Shown here in pieces: positions 11,784-21,799 of a stretch of DNA of 64,000 bases. Position numbers and translations under genes: made by a program. Where the stretch lies: assembly GCA_009746045.1 (NCBI GenBank), contig RPFO01000067.1, positions 1 to 64,000 of the forward strand, in the 5' to 3' direction. This stretch comes from Mesostigma viride (lineage: Eukaryota; Streptophyta; Mesostigmatophyceae; Mesostigmatales; Mesostigmataceae). Below the pieces are notes generated by a model. It did no database searches. It had not been told where the DNA came from and was given only the letters and a program-made list of their open reading frames with translations. Each line of letters starts with the position of its first letter. Position 1 is the first letter of the stretch.

Positions 11784-11850
11784 TCCGGGGGGGCTCCGCC
11801 CCCCCGGACCCCCCCCCCGGCCTCGGCCGCTTCGCGGCCTCGGCCGGGAC
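11784..11850. other. GC hairpin cluster
   Basis: TCCGGGGGGG (11784-11793) and CCCCCCCGGA (11799-11808) form a perfect 10-bp stem around CTCCG. A second palindromic stretch (GGCCTCGGCCGC..GCGGCCTCGGCC) follows directly. It sits just after a poly-A run (11762-11774). Function is unknown. Confidence 0.6.
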
Positions 11851-11920
11851 CCTTACCGGAATTACCGGAACCCCCCCACCCCTTAGCAAAAACACTGAGT
11901 GACCGTCACACTACATGTAC

Positions 11921-11975
11921 TAGTTATGTTGTGCCCATGCAGGGAGTGACTCCCTGCATGGGCACAACATAACTA
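11921..11975. repeat. 26-bp fold-back at the edge of a LINE family A copy
   Basis: TAGTTATGTTGTGCCCATGC... on the left and its exact reverse complement on the right are separated by the 3-nt loop TGA, giving a 26-bp perfect stem. Only the right arm is shared with other family-A copies (39866-39895). The left arm is therefore a local inverted duplication at the break point of this copy. Confidence 0.85.
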
Positions 11976-12012
11976 AATAAAGCTATAGGCATCATCTGGA
12001 GGGTGGCTCATC

Positions 12013-12024
12013 ATAGGCACACAT
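12013..12024. repeat. 12-bp target site duplication, left
   Basis: ATAGGCACACAT occurs here and at 13640-13651, exactly bracketing the family-B LINE. The pre-insertion sequence is preserved at 39924-39940. Confidence 0.9.
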
Positions 12025-13639
12025 TAAAAAATTAAATTAAATTATAACATGTCTCCGTTGGGAGATCATGTAGCACATATTCCAGGTTGGATGGGTGGTG
12101 TGGAGGAAGCCGCGTAATCGAATTAACCTAACTCTAAGCTATATCTAGTCTAGCAAAGCCTATCTACGCTACTCATCAAAACGGCTCCTCCGTTTGGGGG
12201 GAGGCGGCTTGCCCACAGGGGCTGGCGTGTGCGCCTTGACAATCTTCTTCCACCGCGTCTTGTCCTGCATGGCAGTCCAAAGACGGGAGAGAGAGTGGAT
12301 GCGGTACTCAAACTGGGCTGGGACCACTAGGTCGTCCAGCAACATCTGGGTATAGGTCATGGCATGTTTCCCTACCTTTTTAGGAATGTTCTTGGGGCCA
12401 GGCCAGGTCAAAATGTGCCGCCCCGGTTGGCCGAGCCGCTGGGGACCGGCCAGACCAAGGGCGGTGTCGACCTGGCTGGTGCGAGCAAGATGTCCTACAA
12501 ATGCTATCCTACGCTGTCTAATCTCGTCCGAAATACGCGGCATACCGTGATACAAAGACTCTAAGGACCTACGCTGAGAAAACCCGACATTCAGGACCTG
12601 GCGGAGCATCCGGGTTACTGTGCCGTCTAGCTTGGCTGCCAGTGTTGCCGTGAGTGTCCACGCCTCGGCGCCATACGTGAGCACCGTGAGGACGAGGACC
12701 TTGAAGAGCATGCGCTTGCGGTGCTCGTCCAGGCCCTTGGAGCGCCAGTAGGTGTTGAGCGAACGGAGCTTGGCCCAGGAAAGGCCGATGCGGGTGTCCA
12801 CATCGTCGGCAGTGTCCGGAAGCCAACTCCCCAACAGCTTGAAGCGGTCGCGGAGTGGGACCTCCGTCCCGTCTAGCAGGCGCGGCAGCGGTGGGCGACT
12901 GGAGGCCCCAATCACCATCGCCTCAGTTTTGACACTAATCTCCAACCCCACCGCCCTCGCCTCCAGGCCCAGACAGTCCAGCCAGGTCTGAATGTGCTCG
13001 GGGCGCGCGATGAGGGTGGTGTCGTCCGCATAAATCAGGTCAGCCAGGCGGTAACCCGTGCTAACCCCGCCGTGCCCACGCTCGTTAAGGATGTCCAAGC
13101 CTGGCTCGAACCCCTTAAGAGCAGTAAAGCGCGCACGTGCCTGGCGCATGACGTGGTCCACGACAATAATGAACAGGTATGGAGACAGGACACAACCTTG
13201 CCACACCCCGTGGTGAAGGGGGAATGGTGGGGTGGTGCCTTCCGCAGTCCGCACTACTGCCTGTGAGCCTTCATACAGTCGGCGAATGGCAGCAATAAAC
13301 GCTGGTGGCACGCGGTCCAGAGCTAGGATGGCCCAAAGAGCCTCCCAGAGGACCGTGTCAAAGGCCTTGATATAGTCAACAAAAATGAGGACCAGCGGCA
13401 AACTGTCAGGGGGAAGGCGACGCACCTCCTCCATCAACCGGCGCGCGACAAACACAGCCATGACAGTGTTACGACCACTACGGAAACCCATCTGAGACTC
13501 ACCCAGGTGTGGGTCCAGCGCGGCGCGGAGCCTGTGCAGCATCATGCGCATGAAGACCTTCAGCGCGGCGCTCTGGAGGCAGACACCCCGGTAGTTACCG
13601 GGGTCAGCAGCAGAGCCCTTCTTGTACAGCATGACGCGG
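12025..13639 (-). mobile_element. 5'-truncated family-B LINE (non-LTR retrotransposon)
   Basis: The insertion is bounded by 12-bp duplications. It has an A/T-rich simple tail (TTAAAAAATTAAATTAAATT) at its 3' end, next to the conserved hairpin TCTCCGTTGGGAGA (12052-12065). It encodes the reverse transcriptase part of ORF2 but lacks the endonuclease, having been truncated at the start of RT. Related 3' ends lie at 22529-23262, 40770-41015, 48566-48863 and 49154-49409. Confidence 0.9.
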
Positions 13640-13647
13640 ATAGGCAC
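12169..13647 (-). CDS. LINE ORF2 reverse transcriptase, 5'-truncated
   Basis: An open frame of 492 codons with a non-LTR reverse transcriptase. LYKKG (residues 7-11) and NYRG (18-21) mark the first RT block, FVDYIKAFD (89-97) holds the first catalytic Asp, GVWQGCVLSPYLF (147-159) is the primer-grip block, and YADD (206-209) is the catalytic motif. The C-terminal third has the GHLAR-type motif usual after RT in LINEs and ends in a Pro/Arg-rich tail (KPPPPKRRS). The apparent N-terminal residues come from the duplicated target site, so the true protein would begin much further upstream with an endonuclease that is absent here. The frame is unbroken, which suggests a fairly young copy, but it cannot be autonomous. 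Family B by its 3' end. Confidence 0.9.
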   Translation of the reverse strand: MPIRVMLYKKGSAADPGNYRGVCLQSAALKVFMRMMLHRLRAALDPHLGESQMGFRSGRNTVMAVFVARRLMEEVRRLPPDSLPLVLIFVDYIKAFDTVLWEALWAILALDRVPPAFIAAIRRLYEGSQAVVRTAEGTTPPFPLHHGVWQGCVLSPYLFIIVVDHVMRQARARFTALKGFEPGLDILNERGHGGVSTGYRLADLIYADDTTLIARPEHIQTWLDCLGLEARAVGLEISVKTEAMVIGASSRPPLPRLLDGTEVPLRDRFKLLGSWLPDTADDVDTRIGLSWAKLRSLNTYWRSKGLDEHRKRMLFKVLVLTVLTYGAEAWTLTATLAAKLDGTVTRMLRQVLNVGFSQRRSLESLYHGMPRISDEIRQRRIAFVGHLARTSQVDTALGLAGPQRLGQPGRHILTWPGPKNIPKKVGKHAMTYTQMLLDDLVVPAQFEYRIHSLSRLWTAMQDKTRWKKIVKAHTPAPVGKPPPPKRRSRFDE

Positions 13648-13745
13648 ACATGTACATGATTAAATAAAAGCGCGTGGCTTATAGCTGGGATAGTGCCTCT
13701 AGGAGGCGTACATGTACATGGCCACGGTCTATTATCTATTCTACA

Positions 13746-14719
13746 CTACTGCTGTATTCCCCTAAGCTGGGGCGTCTGGAGTCGTTGGGGCCGCGGGGGT
13801 CCGGTCGCCTGCCAGGGCTTGTGGCCGACGTAGATGGCCGCCCCCTTCCAGTACACCGGCTGCCCCGCCTTGGTCTGCCGGAGCTGGAGGTAGGTCGGCC
13901 ATAGCTCCCGTCGCCGTTGTTGCTGCGCCAGGGTCAACAAGTCGTCATCGAGGGTGAATTAGAGAGTCTTCTCGAGCCGCTTGCGGCGTCTGAGAAAAGA
14001 AATCTTGTCCGCCGGGGTCTTAAAGGTGAGAAGGAGCGGGGGCGGCCCTGCCTTACCCCGCGCGCGGGGACTTCAGGCGGTGGGCGGCCAGCTCGATCTC
14101 ATGCACCGTTAAGGCCCATGCGACCAAGGATTTCTCTCTCAAACGCACGCGTAAGCTTCTCGGAATTCTCACCTTCCTCCAAGGTGAAGTTCTTGACAAT
14201 GACGTTGAGGCTGCGCTTGGCGAGCTCGGCCTCCTCGCGGAGGTCAAGCGTCTGCCGTTGGAGCCGCTGGGCTGCGCCGGCGGAGGTGGTGGAGGTGGTA
14301 TGTTGCTTCAGCATGTCCGCCCAGGTGGTGATGGGAGGAGCATCGCCGGCCAGGCCAGCCGGGGCGGGCTTGGCGGCAATGTCCTTCACCGCCTGGGCGG
14401 TGAGGCCTGCGGTGTTCTGCAGAACCTCGATAGCGATGGCGTTGTCCTTAAGACGCTGGTCGATGTCACGGAGCTGGGCGGTGATGGCGTCGGAGGTGGA
14501 GGTGCATGGTGGCGGTGGAGGAGGCGAGGAGGGTGGATCGAGGTGGCGGTGGAGATGGTGGAGGTGGCGGTGGAGAGGATCGAGGGGAAGCTCGGCAGTC
14601 AGCGTGCCGCCTATGGCCGCCACATCTGCAGCAATGGGGGCCACGTGCTGCTCGAGGGCCTCCTTAACCCTTAAACTGTACTGAGTCCGTTTTCGTGGCG
14701 CCAGTTGAACTCGCGCCAC
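13746..14719 (-). pseudogene. LINE ORF1-like protein, frameshifted
   Basis: The N-terminal part (14719-14099) encodes about 206 residues: a basic start, a Pro-rich segment, a probable coiled coil (DIDQRLKDNAIAIEVLQ) and NVIVKNFTLEEGENSEKL, resembling the RNA-binding core of L1-type ORF1 proteins. The expected C-terminal domain (RRRELWPTYLQLRQ...GQPVYWKGAAIYVG) is in another frame at 13940-13746, so at least one frameshift lies near 14000-14100. ORF1 proteins coat element RNA; this copy is broken. Sister copies are at 23330-23799 plus 46742-47665 and at 16369-16875. Confidence 0.7.
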
Positions 14720-16340
14720 TTTAACCCGGACTGAGTTTGTGGCAGAACCAGGCGCCGCGCCAATAATAATTTAACGGTCAAACCTGGGGGGATCGAAAGA
14801 TCTAGACGTAAGCTACGCCTGGCACTATTCAGCCGTACTTTGGACAATTGGCCAGGGAGATATGCTTGAGCAAAGTTAGGGGGGTACCATGGTCTAACGG
14901 GACCGACGTGCATGAAAAATATTGACGCGCACGGCTATGGCGGTGCACACAACTGACTGGTACGAGAGAATGGCTCGACATAACGGACTCAAATTTTGTA
15001 GGCATGATTTTTAAGTCATAAAAACGTTATACCCCTAGCCATGGAACGTTTGAAGATGCGTAGATGGGTCTCGGGGTGCTGGTAGGCGCAGCAAATCATG
15101 TTAGCGGCCAGGCGGTGACAGTGCGAGTGCTGCATGTTGCTAGGCGGAAATTTTCGAGATATTTGCTCATGGATAAACGTTTGACGTTGTTCCCAACCAG
15201 ATTTGCTAGAACTGGCAGCCAGGAAAGGCTCGAGGCTACGTCCATGAATCGGGCGTGCTGGCTCCCGCGGGAAAGGTAATCTGCTGTTCCGACCTGGTAC
15301 GTTCTAGCCTCCTACCGTGTTCCGTTAACCGTATCTGGTTGTATTATCGTTTATAACTAATATCAGGGTTATAACCGAGGGCTTGTGATTGTCATTCTGT
15401 TGTTTTGCTGCCTCTAAGCATCGGCTTGTCATGGTTGTGGAATACCATCAGGTCAAGCAGATTGTGGACCATGTTTGGTCGCTGTTAGCTGAGGCTGCAA
15501 CGGAAATAGCGTGATAACGGTTGGTATTGGTTAGTAGTATGGTAACGTTGATTACCCAATGCTTTTCCTGGCTCAAACAGCCCGAGACAAGTTCTTTTCT
15601 GACCAGTTTCAGGCATGGCTTCTTGTTTTGCTGGCCAACGCCCACCTTCTTATATTGCATCCATTGCATGTGACAAACATGGAGATACCCAATACCTGTT
15701 TGCATGGAGGCATTACCAACTTGTTCCTTTTGTTTTCTTCATTGTTGCAAAGAACGTGGAGGTGTTTTGTCATTCATTTGGTGCGTTAGTGATGTAGCTC
15801 CTTGCCAGCCCTTTGACGCGTGCTTGAGGCCTTGATATGAGCCTTTCACCTATTGTTTAGCATGGTCTTGTGTCTTATATGCTTGGCATGATGTTGGCAT
15901 TGCTTTTGTTGCCATCTAGTTGTTGTTTTGTGCCACTTTGGGATAGTAAACCTATGCGGTAGTGTTAGCAACCGTCCCAAAATAACTTGCACCGTTATAA
16001 CGGCCTGAGCTATTTTGGGCTGTTTGCTAGCTAGCCTGTGCAGTTCTGTGGCATTTCATGTTTTGAATGCATTGATGGCATGCCTATGATTATGATAAAC
16101 TGCCTTTAAAAGGCCAGGGCCAACTGATTTGTGTAAATGGTCGATAATGCATTATATATGTCTCCAACCCCACGTGCACTGTACCCCCCTGGGGGGGGCG
16201 CTATTTATAGCTCATGTGGGGCATGCATATATGACCAACCACATGTCCCCAGTGTTATTTGATATATAAGCATGCTTCCTTCCAAGGGTGGGCCAGAAAA
16301 TATTATTTGGCTAGATACTCTCGTACTTACAAAGATACCC
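14720..16340. other. No gene recognised
   Basis: Ordinary mixed sequence with short open frames only. CCCCCCTGGGGGGGG near 16185-16200 is a small palindrome. No repeat family seen elsewhere in the window is present. Confidence 0.35.
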
Positions 16341-16368
16341 CAACTCAGTCCGTTACGGTGGTTCCAGT

Positions 16369-17060
16369 TCAGACAGTTGAAGGGTTAAGGAGTGAGCGGA
16401 TGGAGGATTCGTTTAAGGTGGTGGTGAGGGGCTTGGGGGGCCAAAGCTCCCCGATGGAGCGTCCAAGGAGGGAAAAGAGAGCGTTCGAATTGCTGGAGGT
16501 GCCGGGGCGCCGGTGGAGGCTGGGGAAGGGGTCGAAAGAGGGGATACGATTCCGGCGAGGGTCAAAGAGGCGACCTTTGATGAAGAGCTGCTTGCACAGT
16601 GCAAGAAGCGAGGCGTGCGTTCCATAAAACACGCAGACCAGGATGCGTTCCTCGGTAAGCGCGTCAAGGAAGCCGGGCTGGCTGGCTTCGGCGACGAAGT
16701 CGAGCTCTACCCAACTCGGCTCGGCAGAGCGGCTGCGCTTGGGTTCAGGCGACGCTGCTGGCGAGGCGGGCGCAGCAGGGGGCTGGACGACCACTAGATC
16801 TTGGCTAGTGGCGCCGTTGCCTTCTGGGCCGGTGGGCGAAGCTGCATGCAGCCGGAGCTGCAGACGTATTTTCATTGCTGAGTGCAGCCGCCAGGCTGCG
16901 TTGCGTCGAGAGGCGTTTGCTCATCGTATATTGCGTAATATCTTCGGAAAATTATATCAGCATGTGCGTCGTAAAAAGACGCGTCGATTGTGATGATTCA
17001 CGGCTAAATTCGGTGCTTGAGCAAACGTGAAAGTTATGAGCTCCGCCGTCAGCCATGGCA
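16369..17060 (-). mobile_element. LINE 5' end with ORF1 start
   Basis: A 168-codon frame (16875-16369) starts MKIRLQLRL and is Pro/Ala/Ser-rich, then has VCVFYGTHASLLALC. The start is shared with the copy ending at 47665 (MKIRLQLRLQ). About 180 bp upstream of both ATGs are also related (AAAATTATATCAG, CGTGAAAGTTATGAGCTC), which identifies a common 5' UTR and thus the promoter end of the element. Frame continuity into the rest of ORF1 is lost after 16369. Confidence 0.65.
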
Positions 17061-17106
17061 ACCTCGTGGCTCGTGGCGTACTACTACGCGCATGTGTGCT
17101 CAAGCT

Positions 17107-17220
17107 ATACCATTAATTAATTAGACTCGTGCCCGGGCCGTTGGGGAGTCACAGAGCAAATTATGACCCCCGATGGATGGATGGGGACACACAATCCTAC
17201 CGTTCGAATCTATCTACAAC
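17107..17220 (-). mobile_element. LINE family C, 3'-end fragment
   Basis: ATTAATTAATTAGACTCGTG tail, then a variant of the conserved hairpin (CCGTTGGGGAGTCAC) and CCCCGATGGATGGATGG. Same family as 17261-17357, 39380-39450, 49432-50178 and 50180-50580. Confidence 0.65.
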
Positions 17221-17228
17221 ATCGAGCC

Positions 17229-17591
17229 AATTAATTAATTAATTTAGGAACATAACTCCGTTAATTAATTAATTAATTAGACTCGTGCTCCCGTTGGGGA
17301 GTCACGGAGCATTAATTAACCCCGATGCCGGATGGATGGATGGGTGCAAACAGTCAGTTGGGAGTGTATATGTAGCACATCAATCCCGGAGAAGGGGCAT
17401 ATATTATGGCATATAGAAGGGGCATATATGATACATTCTAAGCTACTTCCTGCAAGGGTGGGAATGTAAACGACACTTGCTCTAGATGCACCAAGGGCAC
17501 CGGCCTAGCTAGCTGCAACACACCACCATGATGTCTCGGAGCTCACTTAAGGCCCGTCATGGGGGGAAGATCATCATGCAGCTATACAAAA
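17229..17591 (-). mobile_element. LINE family A, 3' UTR copy; host of the Penelope insertion
   Basis: (TTAAT) tail and hairpin start at 17229-17260. The hairpin is split by a 97-bp family-C tail (17261-17357) and the copy resumes TTGGGAGTGTATATGTAGCAC. It continues to ATACAAAA at 17591, where the Penelope element begins, and again at 22358 (ACAAAGGCTAGGGCATGG). Confidence 0.75.
17261..17357 (-). mobile_element. LINE family C tail inserted in the family A hairpin
   Basis: ACTCCG is followed by a complete family-C terminus (TTAATT tail, CTCCCGTTGGGGAG at 17288-17301, GGATGGATGG), after which the remainder TTGGGAGT of the family-A hairpin resumes. No obvious target duplication. Confidence 0.8.
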
Positions 17592-17805
17592 ATCAAGCAT
17601 GCTGTTTCCGGCCCCACCGTCTAGGTCATCTAGTCGCTCCACACGTAAGCCAGCCATAATTTCAATGCACAAGGATACACATTTCCATCACCATTCATCT
17701 TCATCATCCTGAACGACTCGAAAACGCGGAAAAGATAACGGCAGGCTCGAGCTACCATGGTCCGGATTCTCCCGATTTCTGGCCTGCGCTGGTTGTCTCT
17801 TTGAT
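17592..17805 (+). repeat. Penelope pseudo-LTR, upstream copy
   Basis: 214-bp copy of the element's 3' terminal sequence preceding the 5' region of the full-length unit. It matches 22144-22357 throughout by eye. Confidence 0.9.
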
Positions 17806-18742
17806 ATTAGATTGGTTGAATATAGTTCGTTTTCGGCTAGGAGGCGTGGCCTTTGCATGACGGGCAAGAGGATTTCAGCCGTGGGCAACCAAGCACACAT
17901 GTCGTCGGGCTAGTCCGACGAGTGCGCACGTGAACCGGCACTCCCGGTCACACACGACACCATAGAGATAGTCAGCTGCACCGCCTCATGTCGGCGAAAC
18001 CCATAGTTCCATCGGAATCGTTTCAGCGGCCGGCATTTCCTCTCCGCGTTTCCTCAACCTCGTTTTCAGGATCATACTCATCGTTCCTGCATTTTCCTCT
18101 TCCACGCAGGTTGTGGCTTTTTTGAAAGCCACGAATGTACCCGGGGATGGGACGCTTCGGCTGCCTCAATGCCTACACATTCAATACGATGTCCCCCTCT
18201 CACCTTCCTCCATCATTCCGCTCACATTGCACTACGTGTCTGTGTTTTGTTCTTTTTCTTGTTCTCGTTTGTTTTGCTGTTCTTGTCCTTTTTCTTTTAC
18301 TTTTACTGAGGGAGCTAGGCTGGGCTGCGCGCTGTGTGTGCTACTCTCGTGTTTTTCTGTGGGCACTTGAGAGACTAACCAAGGATCGGGCCCCCCACAC
18401 GGCAATATCAGCCTTTGCTTTTGTTTACCCTCCCATATCTCTTTACAAACGCCAAAAAAACACAAAGGCAGGAGCACGGTGACTCATCTGGAACATGAAG
18501 AAGGGAAATCTTTTCGTTACAGGAAAGAGGTGTCAAGTATGACAATTGGAAGGCCCCCCCACTGGGAATCCACATGTTCCGAGTCCATTCAGCTGTGTTG
18601 TTAGCCACATCCTGCCCCGGGGAGATGCATCATGGACCACCGCTATCGCGTAACGGGTGTTACGCAGTGAATATTGACTTACCTCAATATGCTCCGCTCT
18701 GGTTCTGTTTGATGTCTTAGCTCTCAGTGCATCTGAATCATC

Positions 18743-21700
18743 ATGAAACACCTTATGACTTTCTGGCATGCTCTTACCCTCCACAGAATACGGCAATCCA
18801 GTGGCATTGATTACCGGAAGTACACTGCTATTTCTCGGCAGTTCCCCTATCGTATCTCCTCACAGGCATGGCGGAAGCGTTGTCGCATCAACACGCGCCA
18901 TAACCATCACTGCAAGGATGACCATACTCTACGTCGCCTCCGGCGCTTACAGCGCACGCATTTGTCGCTTACCAACTCCACTCGCCCACACCCCGTAAGC
19001 ACCCATCGCGTCATTTATGCCATTTACAACCGCAGGTACCCTCAGCGTATCTACGTTGGCCAGACGCAACGGGATGCCTGGACGCGTTTTCAGGAACATG
19101 TCCGAGCGGCACGCCGCCTTCATATTGGCCGCCCTGCCGCCAACGACGACACCCCCCTACATGGCGCCATGGCCCAATACGGGTGGTGGGATTGGCGAGT
19201 CGTCCCCTTGGAACATGTCCCCGGCACCTTTACCGGCGCCGCTTTTCGCAAAGCCGCAGGGCATCGGGAAACGTTTTGGAAACGAATGTTACATGCATTT
19301 CTGCCCCACGGTTTTTGCATTGAAGGCAAGAGTTTCAAAGCTCGGTCTCGCCGCCGCCCGCCTCCCCTCCGTCCCCGCCCTCTTATGTTCATCCGTGCCT
19401 GGCGTCTGAAGCACAATCTCCACCCATATCGCCCCTATCCCCCCAGCGTCACCCCGGCCCCTCCACCTTCCACACATGTGTCCACCGATCCTTCCCTTTA
19501 CTCCACCAGTCTCCGCTGCTTACGTCACATGTCTCGGCTTATGCAACGCGGCAACTTTCATGCATCCTATCTCGAAGCCTGCAGCTTGAAGAAGCTTACC
19601 AGCTTACACATTGCCGTCGGGTCGTGCTCCCCAGCTGATCTGCAAGTCCCCCGCTCCCATGCCACTAGTCTGCGAGGCCTTCTCTCACGTATCATTCGGC
19701 ACCGTGTCAATGGGAATGCAGATGCACTGCGTCCGCGCCGTTTGCTGATCTCACCTTTCATTCATGCTGCGATGGATGAGCTGTGTTTGCCACACATTCT
19801 GCATTTGCCGCAAGTGCAGGCTGCGATGCCGCTCGTGGTGCGCAACACTTTCGGCACTCCCATTGCCGCCTGGCATTACTCTCCCACCTTGGGACAAATG
19901 GTTTTCAGCAACGGGAAGGTCAGCCGCGATACAACGCCCACCGAGCTGGCCACCATCTTGGCAGGGCCCTGCCCCTGCCAACAACAACGGTATTTCAAGT
20001 ACCTTGATCCCACCTCACAGCACGTCATGACCGCTGACCTCAGCATCCTGCCGAGCCACACGCTTGTAGACCTTTTTGCCAAAGGCACCAAGTTTCGGCC
20101 GTGGGTCCAGCGCACGTGTGCCAAAGAGGTGAATGCACTGCTCTCCACATCACTGCGCAAATTTTGCAATGCCATGAGCACGGACCTACAGCTTGCTCCC
20201 CTTGCCATGGAACCGTGGTTTCGCGCCGTCATTCACGAATGCAATGCACGTCTCACCAGGCTTGATTACCGTCTCCAGCAGGTCCACCGCACCACCTGGC
20301 TCAACACCACAGATAAAGCACTTCTTGACCACTTCAAGCAGGACTTTATCATCACGTGTGTTGACAAGAGTGCCAACAACTTTGCTTTCATATGCAAGAA
20401 GCACTACCTTGCTACTTTGCAACACGAGTTGGCGTCCAGCCCTACCTATGTTCAGCGTGCACAGTCCACCGCCAGTATCACCGCTGCTCATCGGGCTTTT
20501 CTGCACAGCCAAAACATTTTTGCTCGGGCATTCCTTAAGCGGCAGCGACGCGCCACCACCACTACGTTCCCATATCTGTATCTCACTCTTAAGCTGCACA
20601 AAACTCCTGTTGCTTTGCGCACCATTGCTGCGTCGCATTCAGCCCCACTGATGCCTCTCTCGAAACTCATCTGCCATGCTTTGAATGCTCTTCTCCCCGA
20701 AGCCAATGCATTATGGGTGGAGGTGCTGTCGAATGCCGGGTATGAATGCGCTGGTAGTTGGATCGTCATAGACTCAGCCCAAGTACGCCTACGCCTTGCC
20801 GCCCTTAGCCGTTCTAAGACAGCAGCAGAGAAACGTATACCTATGCCCATAGCCACCTATGATTTCACCACTCTATATACCACACTAGATTTGCACGATT
20901 TGAAAGCTCGTTTAGATAGCCTCCTTACTCGTCTGTATGCACGTAGGCCTCACGGGCGCAACCACCTGCACGTGCGTGTTTCTCAGACCAAGCCCACGGC
21001 AACGTGGCTCTCAGGGATCGCGGCAGGTGCTATCGTGCGGGATGGTTATAATTATATTATCACGAAGGCTGACCTTGTCCATTGGATCTCTTATCTTGTT
21101 GATAACACCTTCATCTGTTTTGCGGGCAATGTATACCAACAAGCTATCGGCATCCCTATGGGCACTAACTGTGCCGGGCTCCTTGCAAACCTCTATCTAT
21201 ACACTTATGAGCTTGCATTCATGGAGAATCTCATTGCCTCAAACGATGATGTTCTCATCAGGCGTTTTATCCATACATGTCGATACATTGATGATGTCAT
21301 CGCTTTCGACAACCCTGATTTCGCAACCCATTTGTATATCACCGCTGGTCTGCCTGGCATCTACCCGCAAGCGTCCCTCACATTAAAGCTCACGTCGGAG
21401 GATACTCATTGCAATTACCTCGATCTTAACATTACCCATAACAAGAAGGGCTGGCGTACGGCTATCTATGATAAGCGCAAGGATCCTAAATACCAGCAAA
21501 TTCCTTTTATTCGTTACCCCGATATTCACAGTCTCCTTTCCCACACAGCAAAATATGGTGTTGTTCTTTCTCAGTTACATCGTTTTTCCCGTCTTTGTTC
21601 TTATCGTGTTGATTTCATCACGACTCTTGTTGAACTCTTGCAGCGTTTATTGGTCAAAGACTATGACCGAGCCATTATGCTCCGTCAAGTCCGATGTTTT

Positions 21701-21799
21701 TTGCAACGTCACCCACATCTGTTCGGTGCTGCCCCTTGGCACAAGCTCTACAAACAGGTCGTGGACCGGCTGGATCGCATAGTATCTCCGCACATCTGA
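18743..21799 (+). CDS. Penelope-like protein: GIY-YIG endonuclease domain then reverse transcriptase
   Basis: 1018 residues, uninterrupted. Residues 89-180 form a GIY-YIG nuclease-like domain: VIYAIYN (90-96), YVGQT (104-108), conserved Arg115 (TRFQEH) and Glu176 (HRETFW). A linker holds CPC (410-412) with His427 (QHVMTADL), which looks like a zinc-binding CxC...H motif. VDK (540-542) stands at the place of the DKG-type motif before RT. The RT spans about 605-900: LYLTLKLHK (612-620), YDFTTLY (706-712) with the first catalytic Asp, GIPMGTNCAG (803-812), RYIDD (847-851) with the catalytic Asp pair, then YLDL (892-895) and a thumb region. In canonical Penelope elements the nuclease follows RT; here it precedes it, as published for the Chlamys and Naiad groups. 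The start at 18743 is the first ATG of the frame; a later start would still keep the nuclease. The element likely primes at a nicked target DNA end. All key residues are present, so activity is plausible. Confidence 0.92.
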   Translation: MKHLMTFWHALTLHRIRQSSGIDYRKYTAISRQFPYRISSQAWRKRCRINTRHNHHCKDDHTLRRLRRLQRTHLSLTNSTRPHPVSTHRVIYAIYNRRYPQRIYVGQTQRDAWTRFQEHVRAARRLHIGRPAANDDTPLHGAMAQYGWWDWRVVPLEHVPGTFTGAAFRKAAGHRETFWKRMLHAFLPHGFCIEGKSFKARSRRRPPPLRPRPLMFIRAWRLKHNLHPYRPYPPSVTPAPPPSTHVSTDPSLYSTSLRCLRHMSRLMQRGNFHASYLEACSLKKLTSLHIAVGSCSPADLQVPRSHATSLRGLLSRIIRHRVNGNADALRPRRLLISPFIHAAMDELCLPHILHLPQVQAAMPLVVRNTFGTPIAAWHYSPTLGQMVFSNGKVSRDTTPTELATILAGPCPCQQQRYFKYLDPTSQHVMTADLSILPSHTLVDLFAKGTKFRPWVQRTCAKEVNALLSTSLRKFCNAMSTDLQLAPLAMEPWFRAVIHECNARLTRLDYRLQQVHRTTWLNTTDKALLDHFKQDFIITCVDKSANNFAFICKKHYLATLQHELASSPTYVQRAQSTASITAAHRAFLHSQNIFARAFLKRQRRATTTTFPYLYLTLKLHKTPVALRTIAASHSAPLMPLSKLICHALNALLPEANALWVEVLSNAGYECAGSWIVIDSAQVRLRLAALSRSKTAAEKRIPMPIATYDFTTLYTTLDLHDLKARLDSLLTRLYARRPHGRNHLHVRVSQTKPTATWLSGIAAGAIVRDGYNYIITKADLVHWISYLVDNTFICFAGNVYQQAIGIPMGTNCAGLLANLYLYTYELAFMENLIASNDDVLIRRFIHTCRYIDDVIAFDNPDFATHLYITAGLPGIYPQASLTLKLTSEDTHCNYLDLNITHNKKGWRTAIYDKRKDPKYQQIPFIRYPDIHSLLSHTAKYGVVLSQLHRFSRLCSYRVDFITTLVELLQRLLVKDYDRAIMLRQVRCFLQRHPHLFGAAPWHKLYKQVVDRLDRIVSPHI

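Larger units (their letters stand above)
11950..14719 (-). mobile_element. LINE family A copy with ORF1, interrupted by a family-B LINE
   Basis: Family-A 3' UTR (GGCATCATCTGGAGG...GGCACACAT) runs to 12024. After the inserted family-B LINE (12025-13639) it continues at 13652 through TGTACATGATTAA into the ORF1 region up to 14719. The same uninterrupted arrangement is seen at 39880-40200. Minus strand, no ORF2 of its own visible. Confidence 0.75.

Noticed and set aside
17900-17985. Hammerhead-like ribozyme upstream of the Penelope frame
   Set aside because: Hairpins TCGTCGG/CCGACGA and ACCGG/CCGGT flank a GTGAA, but the core reads CCGACGA instead of CTGANGA and the GAAA lacks one A, so the required catalytic core is not there.
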